DNA of 56,130 nucleotides from Catenovulum sp. 2E275 (GCF_025515275.1 NZ_JAOPFU010000028.1:1-56130), one strand, 5' to 3'; positions 28,540-38,546 are shown, counted from the first letter of the stretch. Translations and numbers: made by a program. Notes: generated from the letters alone by a model not told the origin.

Positions 28540-30786
28540 TTACTTTATTAAAGTTAATTTGGCCGGCTGTCCTTTACTGAGGTTCAAAGTTAGCAGATTT
28601 TTAGACGCGTCAAATTGATAAGGAATTGTTTGACCGGCTTGCAGCACAGCTTTAGGTTGATCTTCAATGATCAAACTCATATTTAGCTTGTGATTAAATG
28701 CTGGAGCAGTGATTTCAATTTGTTTTGGTGATGACATCATCCGAATCGTTTTAGCCTGATTGGCATCCAGATAATCAATATATTCAAATTGTGTTTGTGC
28801 TTTTTGCATTGCCGGATAAGCATGAATAGTTAATTCTGGTTCAAATAGCTGCCAATTTTTAGCATTACCTTGAATAATATTCCCGGTCACCAAAAGCTGA
28901 TTCTGCCCAATAAACCGTGGTAGTTTATTTAATGGCGCTGAAATTTTAATCGTTTTGCCACCTTGATATAACTTAGCCGGGTTATCAAAATCAGCCCAGT
29001 GGCCTTGCGGTAAATAGACTTGGCGCTGATAAGCTTTTTCAAATACGGGGGCAACTAATAAAGCTTTGCCTAAATAAAACTGATCCCATATTGAATAGGT
29101 GTTCTGATCCGTTAAATGGCGATAAGTTAATGGCTGCATCAGTGGCCCGTTTTGCGCAGAGGTATGTGCAAGCGAATATAAATAAGGGACAAAACGCATT
29201 CTGTCTTCTAATATCTGACGATAAATTTGCTGAAAATTCTCATCATATTTATTTGGCAGACGATCACCATGTTTACTGCTTTGCCCATCTACTTTTATCT
29301 CAAAAAAGCCAGTCATACTGCCTGCTTGCATCCAGCGAATATATAAGTCTTTATCAATTATGGCTTCGCCTAAATAACCAGAAACATCAGTCCCCCACAC
29401 TGGAAAGCCCATAAAAGAAGCACGCATTGCATTAGCAAAATTGGCTTGTAAACCTTGCCAGCTCGACCTTGGGTCACCTCCCCATATAGCACTTAAATAA
29501 GGTTGGCTGCGGTGATAGGCGGAACGAGCAAAATTAAAATGTTCATCTCCCCAATAATCTTGCAGCGCATCATTAAATGCTTTAGCGGTTAATACCGCAT
29601 ATTTATTTTTACGTTCGTCGACTGTCACACTGGCATCAGTCCAAACTTCATGCTCGCTAAACATTTCATCGAGCCGATCAATTTTATGCCCTTGCACACC
29701 AACTTTATATTGCTTATTGGTAAGTTCTTGTTTAAAGGCTGCTAACGAAGGATTGTCAGTTAAATCCAAGTAGTTATATGAACTGGTTAGGTGTTTATCA
29801 AAGCGTGGATCTTCAAAAAATGGGGTTGAAGCCCAAGTCATAAATTTCATCCCAAACTCATTATTAATTTGAGCTATCCATTGCTTGGGATCAGCAAAAT
29901 TCTGATTAAAATTCATTTTTGACCAAGCATGTGCACCGTCGCTGTAAGGCCGATCAACAAACCAGCCAGTAAAAGGCATTTTTAAAGCTGTCAGGATTTT
30001 GATATCACTGATAATTTCAGCAGCATTGGCATTATTATTACGCCAGCCAATTGCCCCCATTGCCCATACTGGTACTTTTTTAGGTTCGCCAATTAAATCA
30101 AAATAGGCTTGATGAATCTGCTCGCCACTATCGCCTAAAAATATATACCAGTCGAGTTTGTTGGCATCGTGATGAATTTTATTTTCACCGTTTATATCAA
30201 AGTAATATCGGCCTTTAGCAAATGAGTCAAAAAAAGCACCATAACCATAGCTGCTGATATAAAACGCAGAATAAGCAGACGCATAATTTTCGTGTAAATT
30301 ATTGTTATTGCCGTTAATTTCAACATCAATCACTGCACCTTTTAAATCGGGAGATAATTGATTATCGGGTTGCAGTGGTTCACTTAAACCAAAAAAATGA
30401 TCACCCAAAGCATTAAATTTTAAAGTAACATGGGCGAGCCATTTAGGTTGTGCATAGATGCGATAACCACCTTTAACTAAACTGATTTCAAATTCAACTT
30501 GCCGGTCGGCCGTGTCGTAAATACTTTTATACATTTCCACCTGATCAGAAAATGAAGCCACCAAAGTTAATTTATCTTGAGTTGCCGATGTTAACTGCCA
30601 AGTTTTTGCGCTTTGGTAATTCAATAAAATGTCTTGCAAATCAATAATCGTTTTACCATCTTTTAAAATTTGTAGTTTGCCATTATCGAAATTAAGCTGG
30701 CTATTTTGATAAGTTAGCTGTGCAGCCAAGCTGGGTAGCGCCAGCCAACTTAATGCAATGATAAAAACGTGTATTTTTTTAATCAT
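28540..30786 (-). CDS. GH31 family glycosidase (alpha-xylosidase/alpha-galactosidase-like)
   Basis: Exported alpha-glycosidase of 748 residues. A signal peptide (SWLALPSLAAQ) is followed by the N-terminal beta-sandwich, then a TIM barrel with WAMGAIGWRNNN and GWFVDRPYSDGAHAW. The nucleophile should be the Asp in HKIDRLDE (about 370) and the acid/base the Asp in WGGDPRSSW (about 438). The nucleophile region differs from the classic WIDMNE of alpha-glucosidases, suggesting a non-glucose sugar. It starts 25 bp after the GH106 gene, in one operon with it, under the ECF-type motif P4. A substrate on the side chain of rhamnogalacturonan is likely but cannot be read from the sequence. Confidence 0.87.
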   Translation of the reverse strand: MIKKIHVFIIALSWLALPSLAAQLTYQNSQLNFDNGKLQILKDGKTIIDLQDILLNYQSAKTWQLTSATQDKLTLVASFSDQVEMYKSIYDTADRQVEFEISLVKGGYRIYAQPKWLAHVTLKFNALGDHFFGLSEPLQPDNQLSPDLKGAVIDVEINGNNNNLHENYASAYSAFYISSYGYGAFFDSFAKGRYYFDINGENKIHHDANKLDWYIFLGDSGEQIHQAYFDLIGEPKKVPVWAMGAIGWRNNNANAAEIISDIKILTALKMPFTGWFVDRPYSDGAHAWSKMNFNQNFADPKQWIAQINNEFGMKFMTWASTPFFEDPRFDKHLTSSYNYLDLTDNPSLAAFKQELTNKQYKVGVQGHKIDRLDEMFSEHEVWTDASVTVDERKNKYAVLTAKAFNDALQDYWGDEHFNFARSAYHRSQPYLSAIWGGDPRSSWQGLQANFANAMRASFMGFPVWGTDVSGYLGEAIIDKDLYIRWMQAGSMTGFFEIKVDGQSSKHGDRLPNKYDENFQQIYRQILEDRMRFVPYLYSLAHTSAQNGPLMQPLTYRHLTDQNTYSIWDQFYLGKALLVAPVFEKAYQRQVYLPQGHWADFDNPAKLYQGGKTIKISAPLNKLPRFIGQNQLLVTGNIIQGNAKNWQLFEPELTIHAYPAMQKAQTQFEYIDYLDANQAKTIRMMSSPKQIEITAPAFNHKLNMSLIIEDQPKAVLQAGQTIPYQFDASKNLLTLNLSKGQPAKLTLIK

Positions 30787-30811
30787 TTTAATGCCTTATA
30801 TTTAATTTTGA

Positions 30812-33673
30812 CTATTTATTAATTGGACTAACACTCAGCTCGGTTATGGTAACTGGCCCTAATAACCCCGATTTTTTGGGTTGCCAGTGTTCAGCGGTAA
30901 ATAAACCGTTTTGACGGTTTTGTGGTTTTCTCGCCGGGAAATTAATATTGTAGAAAGTTTTATAGTTTAGATTATGTTGATCCATGTAACGGATTCGGTT
31001 TGCCATTGTATTACTAACAATAACTTCTAAACGGTTGCTTGCTTTTAACTCCGAAGTTTTTAGCACTACCGAAAAATCAGGTCCGGTTAAAGTTTTAATT
31101 TTATGCCCATTGATAAACACTTGCGCACTGTTAGCAACTTCACCTAAATTTAAACGTATATAATCAGTGGCTTTATGATTAGATAAATTGACATTTGAAA
31201 AATAAGTGACATAACTGGCACGGCCAGAAAAATATTGATATGCCTGCCCTAATTCACTCCAGCTCATTAATTTATCCAGTTTAAGTGCAGGTGCTAATTC
31301 AGGCCCGCCAGAAATAAAAGACAACGCCCAAGGCTGAGTCAGTTTGGTTGTATTTCCGGGTTTAAAATACAAATAAGGTTTAGCTTTAAATGGCGCTTCT
31401 CGGCTTAATAACAAGACACTTTCTCCGGCTTGTAGCTGCACATGTATTTTTTTATGACCAGTGCCATTTGATTCAACTTCAGCTAAACCTTGAGTTAAAT
31501 CATGCGGATTAATCAGTAAGTTAGAAGATTCTAACTTGGCTAAAGGCAGCCAAACATCCTGAGCTTGCAAACTATCATTCACAATAAAGTAGAGTTTTCC
31601 GGTTTGATAGTTTTTGCGGATTGCACGAATACCTTGTGGTAACTGAGTTTTTATCCAATCAGGATTGTGATTAAAACTTTCAAAAGTAACAGCCGGATTA
31701 TCTTGTTGCCATAATTGGCTAAGCGCTGAAAACACAGCTTGATTTTGGCTAATATTGGCATACCCAGTTGCTTTTTTTGGATGCTGATCAAAAAAGATGA
31801 TTTGTATACCCTGCTCCGCCAGCTTAAATAAAGCTTGATAGGTTTCAAGCGGCATATAGTTTGTTTTAGGGACTAAAATCGCTTTATAGTTAGATGCTTT
31901 AGTATTGGTGTCGATTTGTTTTGAGGCTAGCTTAGCAATTTGTTTATCTGAAACAAAATCAAATGCATAGCCGTTGTTTAATAATTTATCGGCCAGTTTT
32001 TTAACTTCCGTTTTATTAAATTTTCCCCAGATATCAAAGTGCTCCAGTAAGTTATCTGAAACTTGAGCATATCTGTCATAAATTGGAAAATAGACTAAGT
32101 AGTCATTATCGTGCTGGCTGTTTTGCAAATAATATTGCACATTGGCAGCATATTGATTGAGTTCAGCCCAGTCGTGCCAGAGTGGGTTTCTGTCATTAAA
32201 ATGAATCGCAGCATAAAATAAATGCCCCGGCCAAGCCGCATTTTTTGGGCTATAAGCGGTGCCATGATATACCAGATGATTAACCCCACCGAGCCAATAA
32301 TTTTCCATATTTTTACGGATATCAGTTAAATCTGATTCAAAATGTTCATTTAACCAAGTTGCGGCTTCTGCCCCAATTAAAGGTTTATTCGTAAAATTTG
32401 CCGAAGACGAAGCAAATTTAATTTTGATCATCTCTTCACCTTCGGTTTCTGGAATATCCACCAACTCATATAAATCTAAAATATTTGCGGGTGAACCATG
32501 AGCCTGATTACGAACCAGCGCCTGGTTATTATGCGCCCAGTTTTTCCATGTTTGGGTAAAGTTGTGATATAGCATATCTTCAATGGTGGTGCGGTAATCG
32601 GTTAATATTTGACGACCATATTCCGTATTTTCTTTATTTAGCAGTACAGGCAAATGTGTTTTTAAATCATAGCCATGTAATTGCTTAAAATGGCTAAATA
32701 ATGCAGGAGTCCAATTGCCTTGCCCGGCAGCATCATCAACTTCGTAAGAGTCATTAAAAAAAGCTCTTAAGTAACTGATATCCTGCCCTTTAAATGCAAG
32801 ATCAAATTGTGCAAGGTAATCTTCAAGTGCCGGTTTTGAGAAATGATCAATCACTAAACCTTCTCCGCCCGGCGCTGCTCGCTCAACCATTTTGCCATGC
32901 TGCCCCATAAATATGGCATATAAAGTCCAATTGCCGTGCGGCGCTATCCAGTTTAATTGTCCGTTGTAAACTTTTTCTGTTAATTCGATGACGTCACCAG
33001 AATCGCTATAAGCCATTAAGCTCAAGAGCGGTAATGATTTTTCAAAACGGATTTGATCGATAGCTAACGCTTGTAGATTTTGATTAGCCGACAGTGGTGT
33101 TTTAATCAGTTCAAACGAAGCTTTTTTATTTAAAGCCTTTAACATAGGTTTTTGAATGAACTCTATTTTATCAGTCAACTGCTGACCTTGAGCTAACTGA
33201 TATTGTTTATAATTAATATTTTTTGCAGCCTGAGTTTCACTAATCCATGGCCCACCAAACGGCCAGCCGGTGCCAGTTGCTAAATCGACACCTAAACCCA
33301 ATCGCTTAGCTTCATTTAATGTATGAATAAACATTTGCATCCATTTAGGGGATAAAAATTCAATAAACTGATCTTCTTCTCCGTAAGTACCAAAAATAGG
33401 GGTAATTTCAACACCACCAACACCAGCAGCTTTCAATGCAGCTAACTCATAGGAAATCCCAGCTTGAGTAACCGCATTGCCATGCCACCACCAGCGTGTC
33501 CATGGTTTATGTTGATTGGTTAATGTTAAGCTTTGTGCAGAATTGAGGTGAGATTTTAACAGTGAACTATCTTGTTGTGGTGCTTGTTTGCAAGCGGCTA
33601 AGCTAAAAAAAGCAATAGCTAATATTATAAAATCTCGAATTTTCTTGGGATGAAAAGCCATCTGTCTATCCAT
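30812..33673 (-). CDS. GH106 alpha-L-rhamnosidase, lipoprotein
   Basis: Inverting alpha-L-rhamnosidase of about 953 residues. The ATG at 33673 was taken because GGA lies 7-8 nt upstream and it gives a short lipoprotein signal (FFSLAACKQ); an in-frame TTG at 33697 is the alternative. Family motifs are clear: TRWWWHGNAVTQAGISYEL, GVGGVEITPIFG, GVDLATGTGWPFGGPW and, further on, FFNDSYEVDDA and a PETEGEEM stretch. A C-terminal carbohydrate-binding beta-sandwich (about 790-940) follows. It heads an operon with GH31 and carries an ECF-type promoter motif. It is divergent from receptor D. Role: removal of rhamnose from rhamnogalacturonan oligomers. Confidence 0.93.
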   Translation of the reverse strand: MDRQMAFHPKKIRDFIILAIAFFSLAACKQAPQQDSSLLKSHLNSAQSLTLTNQHKPWTRWWWHGNAVTQAGISYELAALKAAGVGGVEITPIFGTYGEEDQFIEFLSPKWMQMFIHTLNEAKRLGLGVDLATGTGWPFGGPWISETQAAKNINYKQYQLAQGQQLTDKIEFIQKPMLKALNKKASFELIKTPLSANQNLQALAIDQIRFEKSLPLLSLMAYSDSGDVIELTEKVYNGQLNWIAPHGNWTLYAIFMGQHGKMVERAAPGGEGLVIDHFSKPALEDYLAQFDLAFKGQDISYLRAFFNDSYEVDDAAGQGNWTPALFSHFKQLHGYDLKTHLPVLLNKENTEYGRQILTDYRTTIEDMLYHNFTQTWKNWAHNNQALVRNQAHGSPANILDLYELVDIPETEGEEMIKIKFASSSANFTNKPLIGAEAATWLNEHFESDLTDIRKNMENYWLGGVNHLVYHGTAYSPKNAAWPGHLFYAAIHFNDRNPLWHDWAELNQYAANVQYYLQNSQHDNDYLVYFPIYDRYAQVSDNLLEHFDIWGKFNKTEVKKLADKLLNNGYAFDFVSDKQIAKLASKQIDTNTKASNYKAILVPKTNYMPLETYQALFKLAEQGIQIIFFDQHPKKATGYANISQNQAVFSALSQLWQQDNPAVTFESFNHNPDWIKTQLPQGIRAIRKNYQTGKLYFIVNDSLQAQDVWLPLAKLESSNLLINPHDLTQGLAEVESNGTGHKKIHVQLQAGESVLLLSREAPFKAKPYLYFKPGNTTKLTQPWALSFISGGPELAPALKLDKLMSWSELGQAYQYFSGRASYVTYFSNVNLSNHKATDYIRLNLGEVANSAQVFINGHKIKTLTGPDFSVVLKTSELKASNRLEVIVSNTMANRIRYMDQHNLNYKTFYNINFPARKPQNRQNGLFTAEHWQPKKSGLLGPVTITELSVSPINK

Positions 33674-33697
33674 TTTGTTATCCGGTTTAGTAAGCAA

Positions 33698-34153
33698 TTT
33701 GCCTGACCGGTTTGCTGTATTTTTTAGTTATTAACGTTTTACAGCCAAAAAATACTTAAGGTTTTTACAAAATAGTCATCACATTACAGACAAAGGTAAT
33801 ATCAGGCGCCTGAATTGAGGTTAAATAACCTGAGCTGCACATAAGAAAATTTGCCCAACGGGCTATTTTTCCGCCTCTCATCGTTATTTTTCTGACTAAT
33901 AGCTCACTATTAGGTACAGAAAAATGCCTTGATAGGACGAAAAACTATCCTCGTTGGAACGTAAATAAGCTTGGTTTGGTATTATTTAATCCAATAGTTG
34001 AAAAATTTACTTCAACACTCCTTATACACACCTCAGGTTAAATAATTTCTCGTTTTAACTTAAATGTTAATAGAAATAATGTTATTGTTACATTTATTAA
34101 TCGTTTATGATTATTTATGAAATTTTATGATTTTTTAGCTGAGCTGGAAATAC
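33698..34153. other. Divergent region with several strong hairpins, GH106 / receptor D
   Basis: Besides P4, this 456-bp gap has a 12-bp palindrome TCAGGCGCCTGA (about 33803-33814), AGGTTAAATAACCT (about 33818), a short GCCC-AAC-GGGC stem running into TATTTTT (about 33853-33871) and a long stem around CTAATAG/CTATTAG with outer TTTTTCTG/CAGAAAAA (33887-33924). All lie upstream of receptor D. They may form a structured mRNA leader; I do not recognise a known riboswitch. Confidence 0.45.
33732..33760 (-). promoter_or_regulatory. Putative ECF-sigma promoter P4 (GH106-GH31)
   Basis: Minus strand: TTAAGTATTTTT, an 11-nt spacer and CGTTA (33732-33736), about 60 nt before the GH106 ATG. It matches P1-P3 in both boxes and in spacing. 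Confidence 0.58.
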
Positions 34154-37100
34154 GTGAATACAGGTCATTTTACCTTGTTATTTAAACCTAATGTAATCAA
34201 ACAACTGTCAATTCCATTATTGATGGTACGTAGGTTATTTAACCCATTAAAAGCTCACGCTGTTTTCAATTTATGTTTAGCCATTGGTTTACTATTTAAG
34301 CTGGCAATCAATCCGTTGCAGGCTAACGAAGCCTCATCTGAAATAACATTTCATATTGAAGCCGGTGATGCAGCGATGACCTTATTAAAATTTGCCGAAC
34401 AAGCTGATGTTAGTTTCGCTGTCCCAATGTCTGAATTGACCGGTATTCAAACCAAGCCGCTTAGCGGTAAATACTCCATTGTGCAAGCGCTTAAATTATT
34501 ACTGGCAGATTCACAGTTACACGCCTTTTTAGACTCACAGCACCGAATTGTATTAAGCAAAAAAGTGGTGAAAAGCCATGATGCTAAACCAAGTTATCTC
34601 GCAGATACCAACATTGAAACTATTAAAATTAAAGGGTTTAGAAGCTCACTCAGTCAGGCGCTTATTACCAAACGCGCTAATATTAATTTGAGTGAATCTA
34701 TTTCGGCCGAAGATATAGGTAAATTCCCTGATTTAAATATTGCCGATTCATTACAGCGTTTACCCGGAGTGGCGATTACTCGTGAAAGTGGCGAAGGCCG
34801 CCGTATTACTCTACGAGGTTTAGGCCCTGATTTTACTCGGGTAACTTTAAACGGGATGGAAATTCCAACCACCACTGATGAGCTGGATTCATCGGTGAGT
34901 GAATTAAATGGCGGTCGCGCATTTGAATTTAATGTTTTTGCATCTGAGTTGTTTAATCGAGTGGATATTCAAAAATCGCCCACCCCTGCAATTGAAGAAG
35001 GCGGTATTGCGGGTACAGTCAATTTATACTCAGCTAAACCCTTAGATAAACCTGGCTTTACCTTGGCCACCTCGCTGCAAACCAGCTATAACCCTGTATC
35101 CAATGCTTATGATCCGCGTGGCGCATTTTTAATTTCAAATACCTTCGCCGATCAAAAATTTGGCGCATTATTATCATTTGCTTATGCGAAACGCACAGTA
35201 GCTCAGGAAGGATTTGGCACTGTTGGCTGGCAAACCCCCGTTGAAAATAATATGACTTATGCTGATACGACTCAGCTACAGATTAGTGGCGATATAGCTG
35301 AGCAGGATTGTTATTTAAATTCGCAACAAGTTGCCGCAGTGAATTGTTTGTGGACCCCCAGATTGCCTCGACCAGACTTTTTTGGCAATCATCAAACGCG
35401 TCTTGGCATTACCTCCAGCTTACAATATCAGCCGGTTTCGACCGTTCAACTCACATTAGATTTTTTACATGCTCAGCTTAAAAATAATCGTGATTTTTAT
35501 AACTATTATCAAATGTATCGTAATTATTTTAACCAGATAACCCCTTTGCAAATCAGTGTCAATAAAAATGGCAAGCAAGTCGATGCAGGTTTATTTGATG
35601 GCCTCACCGGACGCATTGAAAGCCGCGATACACAAAGCTTAACTCAATTTAATCAATACGCGTTATCTGGTCAATGGCAGCTGAATGAATCGACCCAAAT
35701 GAATGGCATTTTAGGGCTAGCAGAATCTCATTTTCGCCGTGAAGAACTACGTCATATTATGGATACGCTGCAAACTCATCAGTTTGCTTTCGACTTTACA
35801 CAAGACTCTAATTCGCCAGAGGTCACCTATTTTTATAATTATAATGACCCCGCAGCCTATAACTTTAAATCTTTTGATGGTGCAACCGAGATAAATAAAC
35901 AAAATATTACCGCCAAACTCAATTTTAATTACACCGGCCAAATTTGGCATTTACAAACCGGTGTAGCCTACAATCAACGAACAGTAACCAATTTAGGTTA
36001 TAGTTTGCCCATGTTTGAAGCTGATTCAGCAGTTGGTTTAACTAAAGATTTTCCTAAATCTGATTATGGGCAATATTTTAACGGTGAGGTATTTCCATTT
36101 ATTGTTGCAGACTTTGTTAAGGTTAAACAAGCCAGAGGTAAATTAAACTGGATTGAGCAAATTCAAGGTAATTCTGAAATTGTTGAAACTACCAAGGCCG
36201 CATTTATTGAACTTGAACACCAGCATGAATTTAAAGAGGTGTATTTAACCACTAATTTAGGGTTTCGGCTGGTAAAAACAGATGCAGATTCAACTGGTTA
36301 TACAACCTTATATAGCCAGATTGAAGCGGTTAATGCTGAGCATAGTTATACTAATTTTTTACCCGCCTTAAATGTGGCGCTGGAAACCCCGCAGGATATT
36401 ATTTTTAGGTTGGGCGCAACCCAAACCATGACCCGGCCAAGCTTAACAAAACTCAACCCGAGTAATCCGAGTTTTCGCTATGTTGAAGGTTTAGTCGCCG
36501 TTGGCAACCCTTATTTAGATCCTTATAAAAGTAGCAATTTTGATTTTGCAATGGAGTGGTATTTTCAACCAGAAGCTTTAGTGGCAGTTAACTTTTTTTA
36601 TAAACGGATTAAAGATTACATCCGCTCATCTAAGGAAGACAAAATGGTCGATCCTATTTATTTTGATTCGATCAGAGCAGATTCTAATTTTGATCCCAGT
36701 ATATCGGTTGATCCTTTTACTCAAGCTTATACCCATGTTTCTTCTGAAAATGGCGAAGGTACTAAAATTAACGGCATTGAGTTTAGTTACCAACAGCCTT
36801 TTCATTTTTTGCTCGGCAAATGGGCTAACACAGGTTTGACCGCTAATTATACTCAGGTGCATTCAGGTGAAAATGTTGGAGTATCTGAAAATTCACATAA
36901 TTTAACTTTGTATTATGAAGAACCCGCTTTTGGCGCACGTATTTCAGTTAATAGTCGCGGTGATTATTTTACCGAAATTCCGGGGTATACCGGCAATAAA
37001 CAAAATGCAACACAAGGCTCCACTTATGTTGACTTTTCATCTTTTTATAACCTAACCAAACAAACCACACTCATTTTTGAAATTGGCAATTTAACTGACG

Positions 37101-37204
37101 AATATAGCCGCCATTATGTGACTGGAGACGGCAGTATGAACTTAATGCGCGAATATAATCACACTGGTCGTCAGTTTGTATTGGGTGTCCGATACAATCA
37201 ATAA
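34154..37204 (+). CDS. TonB-dependent receptor D with N-terminal STN signalling domain
   Basis: TonB-dependent transducer of 1016 residues. After a long N-terminal region with a signal-like helix (LCLAIGLLFKLAINPLQA), an STN domain covers about residues 55-135 (ITFHIEAGDAAMTLLKFAEQ, AVPMSEL, GKYSIVQALKLLLA). Then come a TonB box (IETIKIKG), a plug (GKFPDLNIADSLQRLPGVAI) and a barrel ending FVLGVRYNQ. Plug and barrel are close to receptor C. STN domains bind FecR-type anti-sigma factors, so D is the likely sensor for the sigma pair at 19900-21577. The start is GTG at 34154 with GGA upstream; no ATG is better placed. I do not see the ECF motif before it. Confidence 0.92.
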   Translation: MNTGHFTLLFKPNVIKQLSIPLLMVRRLFNPLKAHAVFNLCLAIGLLFKLAINPLQANEASSEITFHIEAGDAAMTLLKFAEQADVSFAVPMSELTGIQTKPLSGKYSIVQALKLLLADSQLHAFLDSQHRIVLSKKVVKSHDAKPSYLADTNIETIKIKGFRSSLSQALITKRANINLSESISAEDIGKFPDLNIADSLQRLPGVAITRESGEGRRITLRGLGPDFTRVTLNGMEIPTTTDELDSSVSELNGGRAFEFNVFASELFNRVDIQKSPTPAIEEGGIAGTVNLYSAKPLDKPGFTLATSLQTSYNPVSNAYDPRGAFLISNTFADQKFGALLSFAYAKRTVAQEGFGTVGWQTPVENNMTYADTTQLQISGDIAEQDCYLNSQQVAAVNCLWTPRLPRPDFFGNHQTRLGITSSLQYQPVSTVQLTLDFLHAQLKNNRDFYNYYQMYRNYFNQITPLQISVNKNGKQVDAGLFDGLTGRIESRDTQSLTQFNQYALSGQWQLNESTQMNGILGLAESHFRREELRHIMDTLQTHQFAFDFTQDSNSPEVTYFYNYNDPAAYNFKSFDGATEINKQNITAKLNFNYTGQIWHLQTGVAYNQRTVTNLGYSLPMFEADSAVGLTKDFPKSDYGQYFNGEVFPFIVADFVKVKQARGKLNWIEQIQGNSEIVETTKAAFIELEHQHEFKEVYLTTNLGFRLVKTDADSTGYTTLYSQIEAVNAEHSYTNFLPALNVALETPQDIIFRLGATQTMTRPSLTKLNPSNPSFRYVEGLVAVGNPYLDPYKSSNFDFAMEWYFQPEALVAVNFFYKRIKDYIRSSKEDKMVDPIYFDSIRADSNFDPSISVDPFTQAYTHVSSENGEGTKINGIEFSYQQPFHFLLGKWANTGLTANYTQVHSGENVGVSENSHNLTLYYEEPAFGARISVNSRGDYFTEIPGYTGNKQNATQGSTYVDFSSFYNLTKQTTLIFEIGNLTDEYSRHYVTGDGSMNLMREYNHTGRQFVLGVRYNQ

Positions 37205-37236
37205 AGATCAAGAAAACAAAATATTATTAACAAATT

Positions 37237-37262
37237 AAGTGTTTTTGCCATTCCATTGATTA
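37237..37262 (+). promoter_or_regulatory. Weak ECF-like site before GH43
   Basis: AAGTGTTTTT, an 11-nt spacer and GATTA. One mismatch in the first box and two in the second relative to P1-P4, but spacing is kept. It lies about 64 nt before the GH43 start. Confidence 0.25.
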
Positions 37263-37325
37263 TATAAATATTATAATTTAAGCCTAAGATCCAAAGCTTA
37301 AAGAATATAAACAAGGAAAACAAAA

Positions 37326-38501
37326 ATGATCTTAAAACATAAGCTAAAACAATTTTGTCAGCTCAGTTTAGCGAGCCTTGTCATCACCGCAGGTTTATCT
37401 GCCTGCTCGGTTAATTCGTCAACGTCTGTAGCGCTCGATCCCGCATCTACTCAGCCGAATCAGCATGCAATTCAAACATTAAATTTAGTTAAGCAGCTTG
37501 ATCCTGATACTCAACAAATTACAGATAAATCCGACTTAACCGCCTATTTATTGGTTTATTTTAAAGATGAAACACATTCAGCTTATTTTGCAACTTCAAC
37601 AGACGGTTATAGGTTTACCGATGTAAATAACGGTGAACCAGTCTTAATCGGCAAAGCAGTTGCCGAACAATTGGGCGTGCGAGACCCACACATTTACCGC
37701 GGCCCAGATAATGCATTTTATATGGCATTAACCGACTTACATATTTTTGCTAAGCGCGAAGGTTTAAGAGCGACAGAATGGGAAAGGGACGGCGATAAAT
37801 ACGGCTGGGGTAATAATAAAAACCTGATTTTAATGAAATCCTACAATTTAATTGATTGGACATTAGCACGCGTGCCGGTTAATCAATTATTTCCTCAAGC
37901 GGGCGATTTAGGCTCAGTCTGGGCACCACAAACCATTTACGATGACACAACTAATCAATTAATGGTTTATTTTACCACCAGACAAAAAAACGAACCAAAT
38001 TATATGGTGTATTCGTATGCGAATTCGGACTTTACAACTTTAACTACCACCCCTAAACAAATTTTTTATTATCCAAACCCTAAAATTAATACGATAGATG
38101 CTGACATCACCAAAATTGGTGATAAATACCACATGTTTTATGTTGCTCACGATAACCCGGGCAATTTAAGGCAGGCAATTTCAGACAAAATAAATGCAGA
38201 CTATCAGTTTGATCCAACTAAAGTCGACTCAGAAAAAGTGGCAGCTGAGGCCCCCAATTTATGGCATCGTCACGGCACTGATACTTATGTATTAATGTAC
38301 GATGTTTTTCACGCAAAACCACGCAATAACATGGGGTTTGCCGAAACTACAGATTTTAAAACATTTAAAAATATCGGCCGGTTTAATGAGCCGGATTCAC
38401 CAATGAAAGCGACTAATTTTGAAGGACCAAAACATGGCGCAGTGCTCCCAATTTCAATTAAAGAACTCGACCGCTTAACCCAATATTTTAACCAACCGTA
38501 A
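37326..38501 (+). CDS. GH43-like glycosidase, lipoprotein
   Basis: Five-bladed beta-propeller glycosidase of 391 residues, probably an arabinofuranosidase or related exo-enzyme. The lipobox is GLSACS (Cys about 27). Family-like elements are VRDPHIYRGPDNAFYMAL (Asp about 120), LGSVWAPQTIYDD (about 200) and EAPNLWHRH with a likely acid Glu (about 305). The first catalytic Asp of typical GH43 is less obvious, so a distant subfamily is possible. The start follows AAGGA. It lies 120 bp after receptor D and 217 bp before the GH51 gene, and it could act with GH51 on arabinan side chains. Confidence 0.78.
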   Translation: MILKHKLKQFCQLSLASLVITAGLSACSVNSSTSVALDPASTQPNQHAIQTLNLVKQLDPDTQQITDKSDLTAYLLVYFKDETHSAYFATSTDGYRFTDVNNGEPVLIGKAVAEQLGVRDPHIYRGPDNAFYMALTDLHIFAKREGLRATEWERDGDKYGWGNNKNLILMKSYNLIDWTLARVPVNQLFPQAGDLGSVWAPQTIYDDTTNQLMVYFTTRQKNEPNYMVYSYANSDFTTLTTTPKQIFYYPNPKINTIDADITKIGDKYHMFYVAHDNPGNLRQAISDKINADYQFDPTKVDSEKVAAEAPNLWHRHGTDTYVLMYDVFHAKPRNNMGFAETTDFKTFKNIGRFNEPDSPMKATNFEGPKHGAVLPISIKELDRLTQYFNQP

Positions 38502-38514
38502 AGTGGTTTTGATT

Positions 38515-38546
38515 CAAGCTGGCATAACAAAACATAAGCCAGCTTG
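38515..38546 (+). terminator. Hairpin after GH43
   Basis: CAAGCTGGC / GCCAGCTTG with a 14-nt loop lies just past the GH43 stop codon. No strong T tract, so termination may be partial. Confidence 0.5.

Noticed and set aside
33780-34000. Known riboswitch upstream of receptor D
   Set aside because: Hairpins are present but I could not match cobalamin, TPP, lysine or cyclic di-GMP consensus features.
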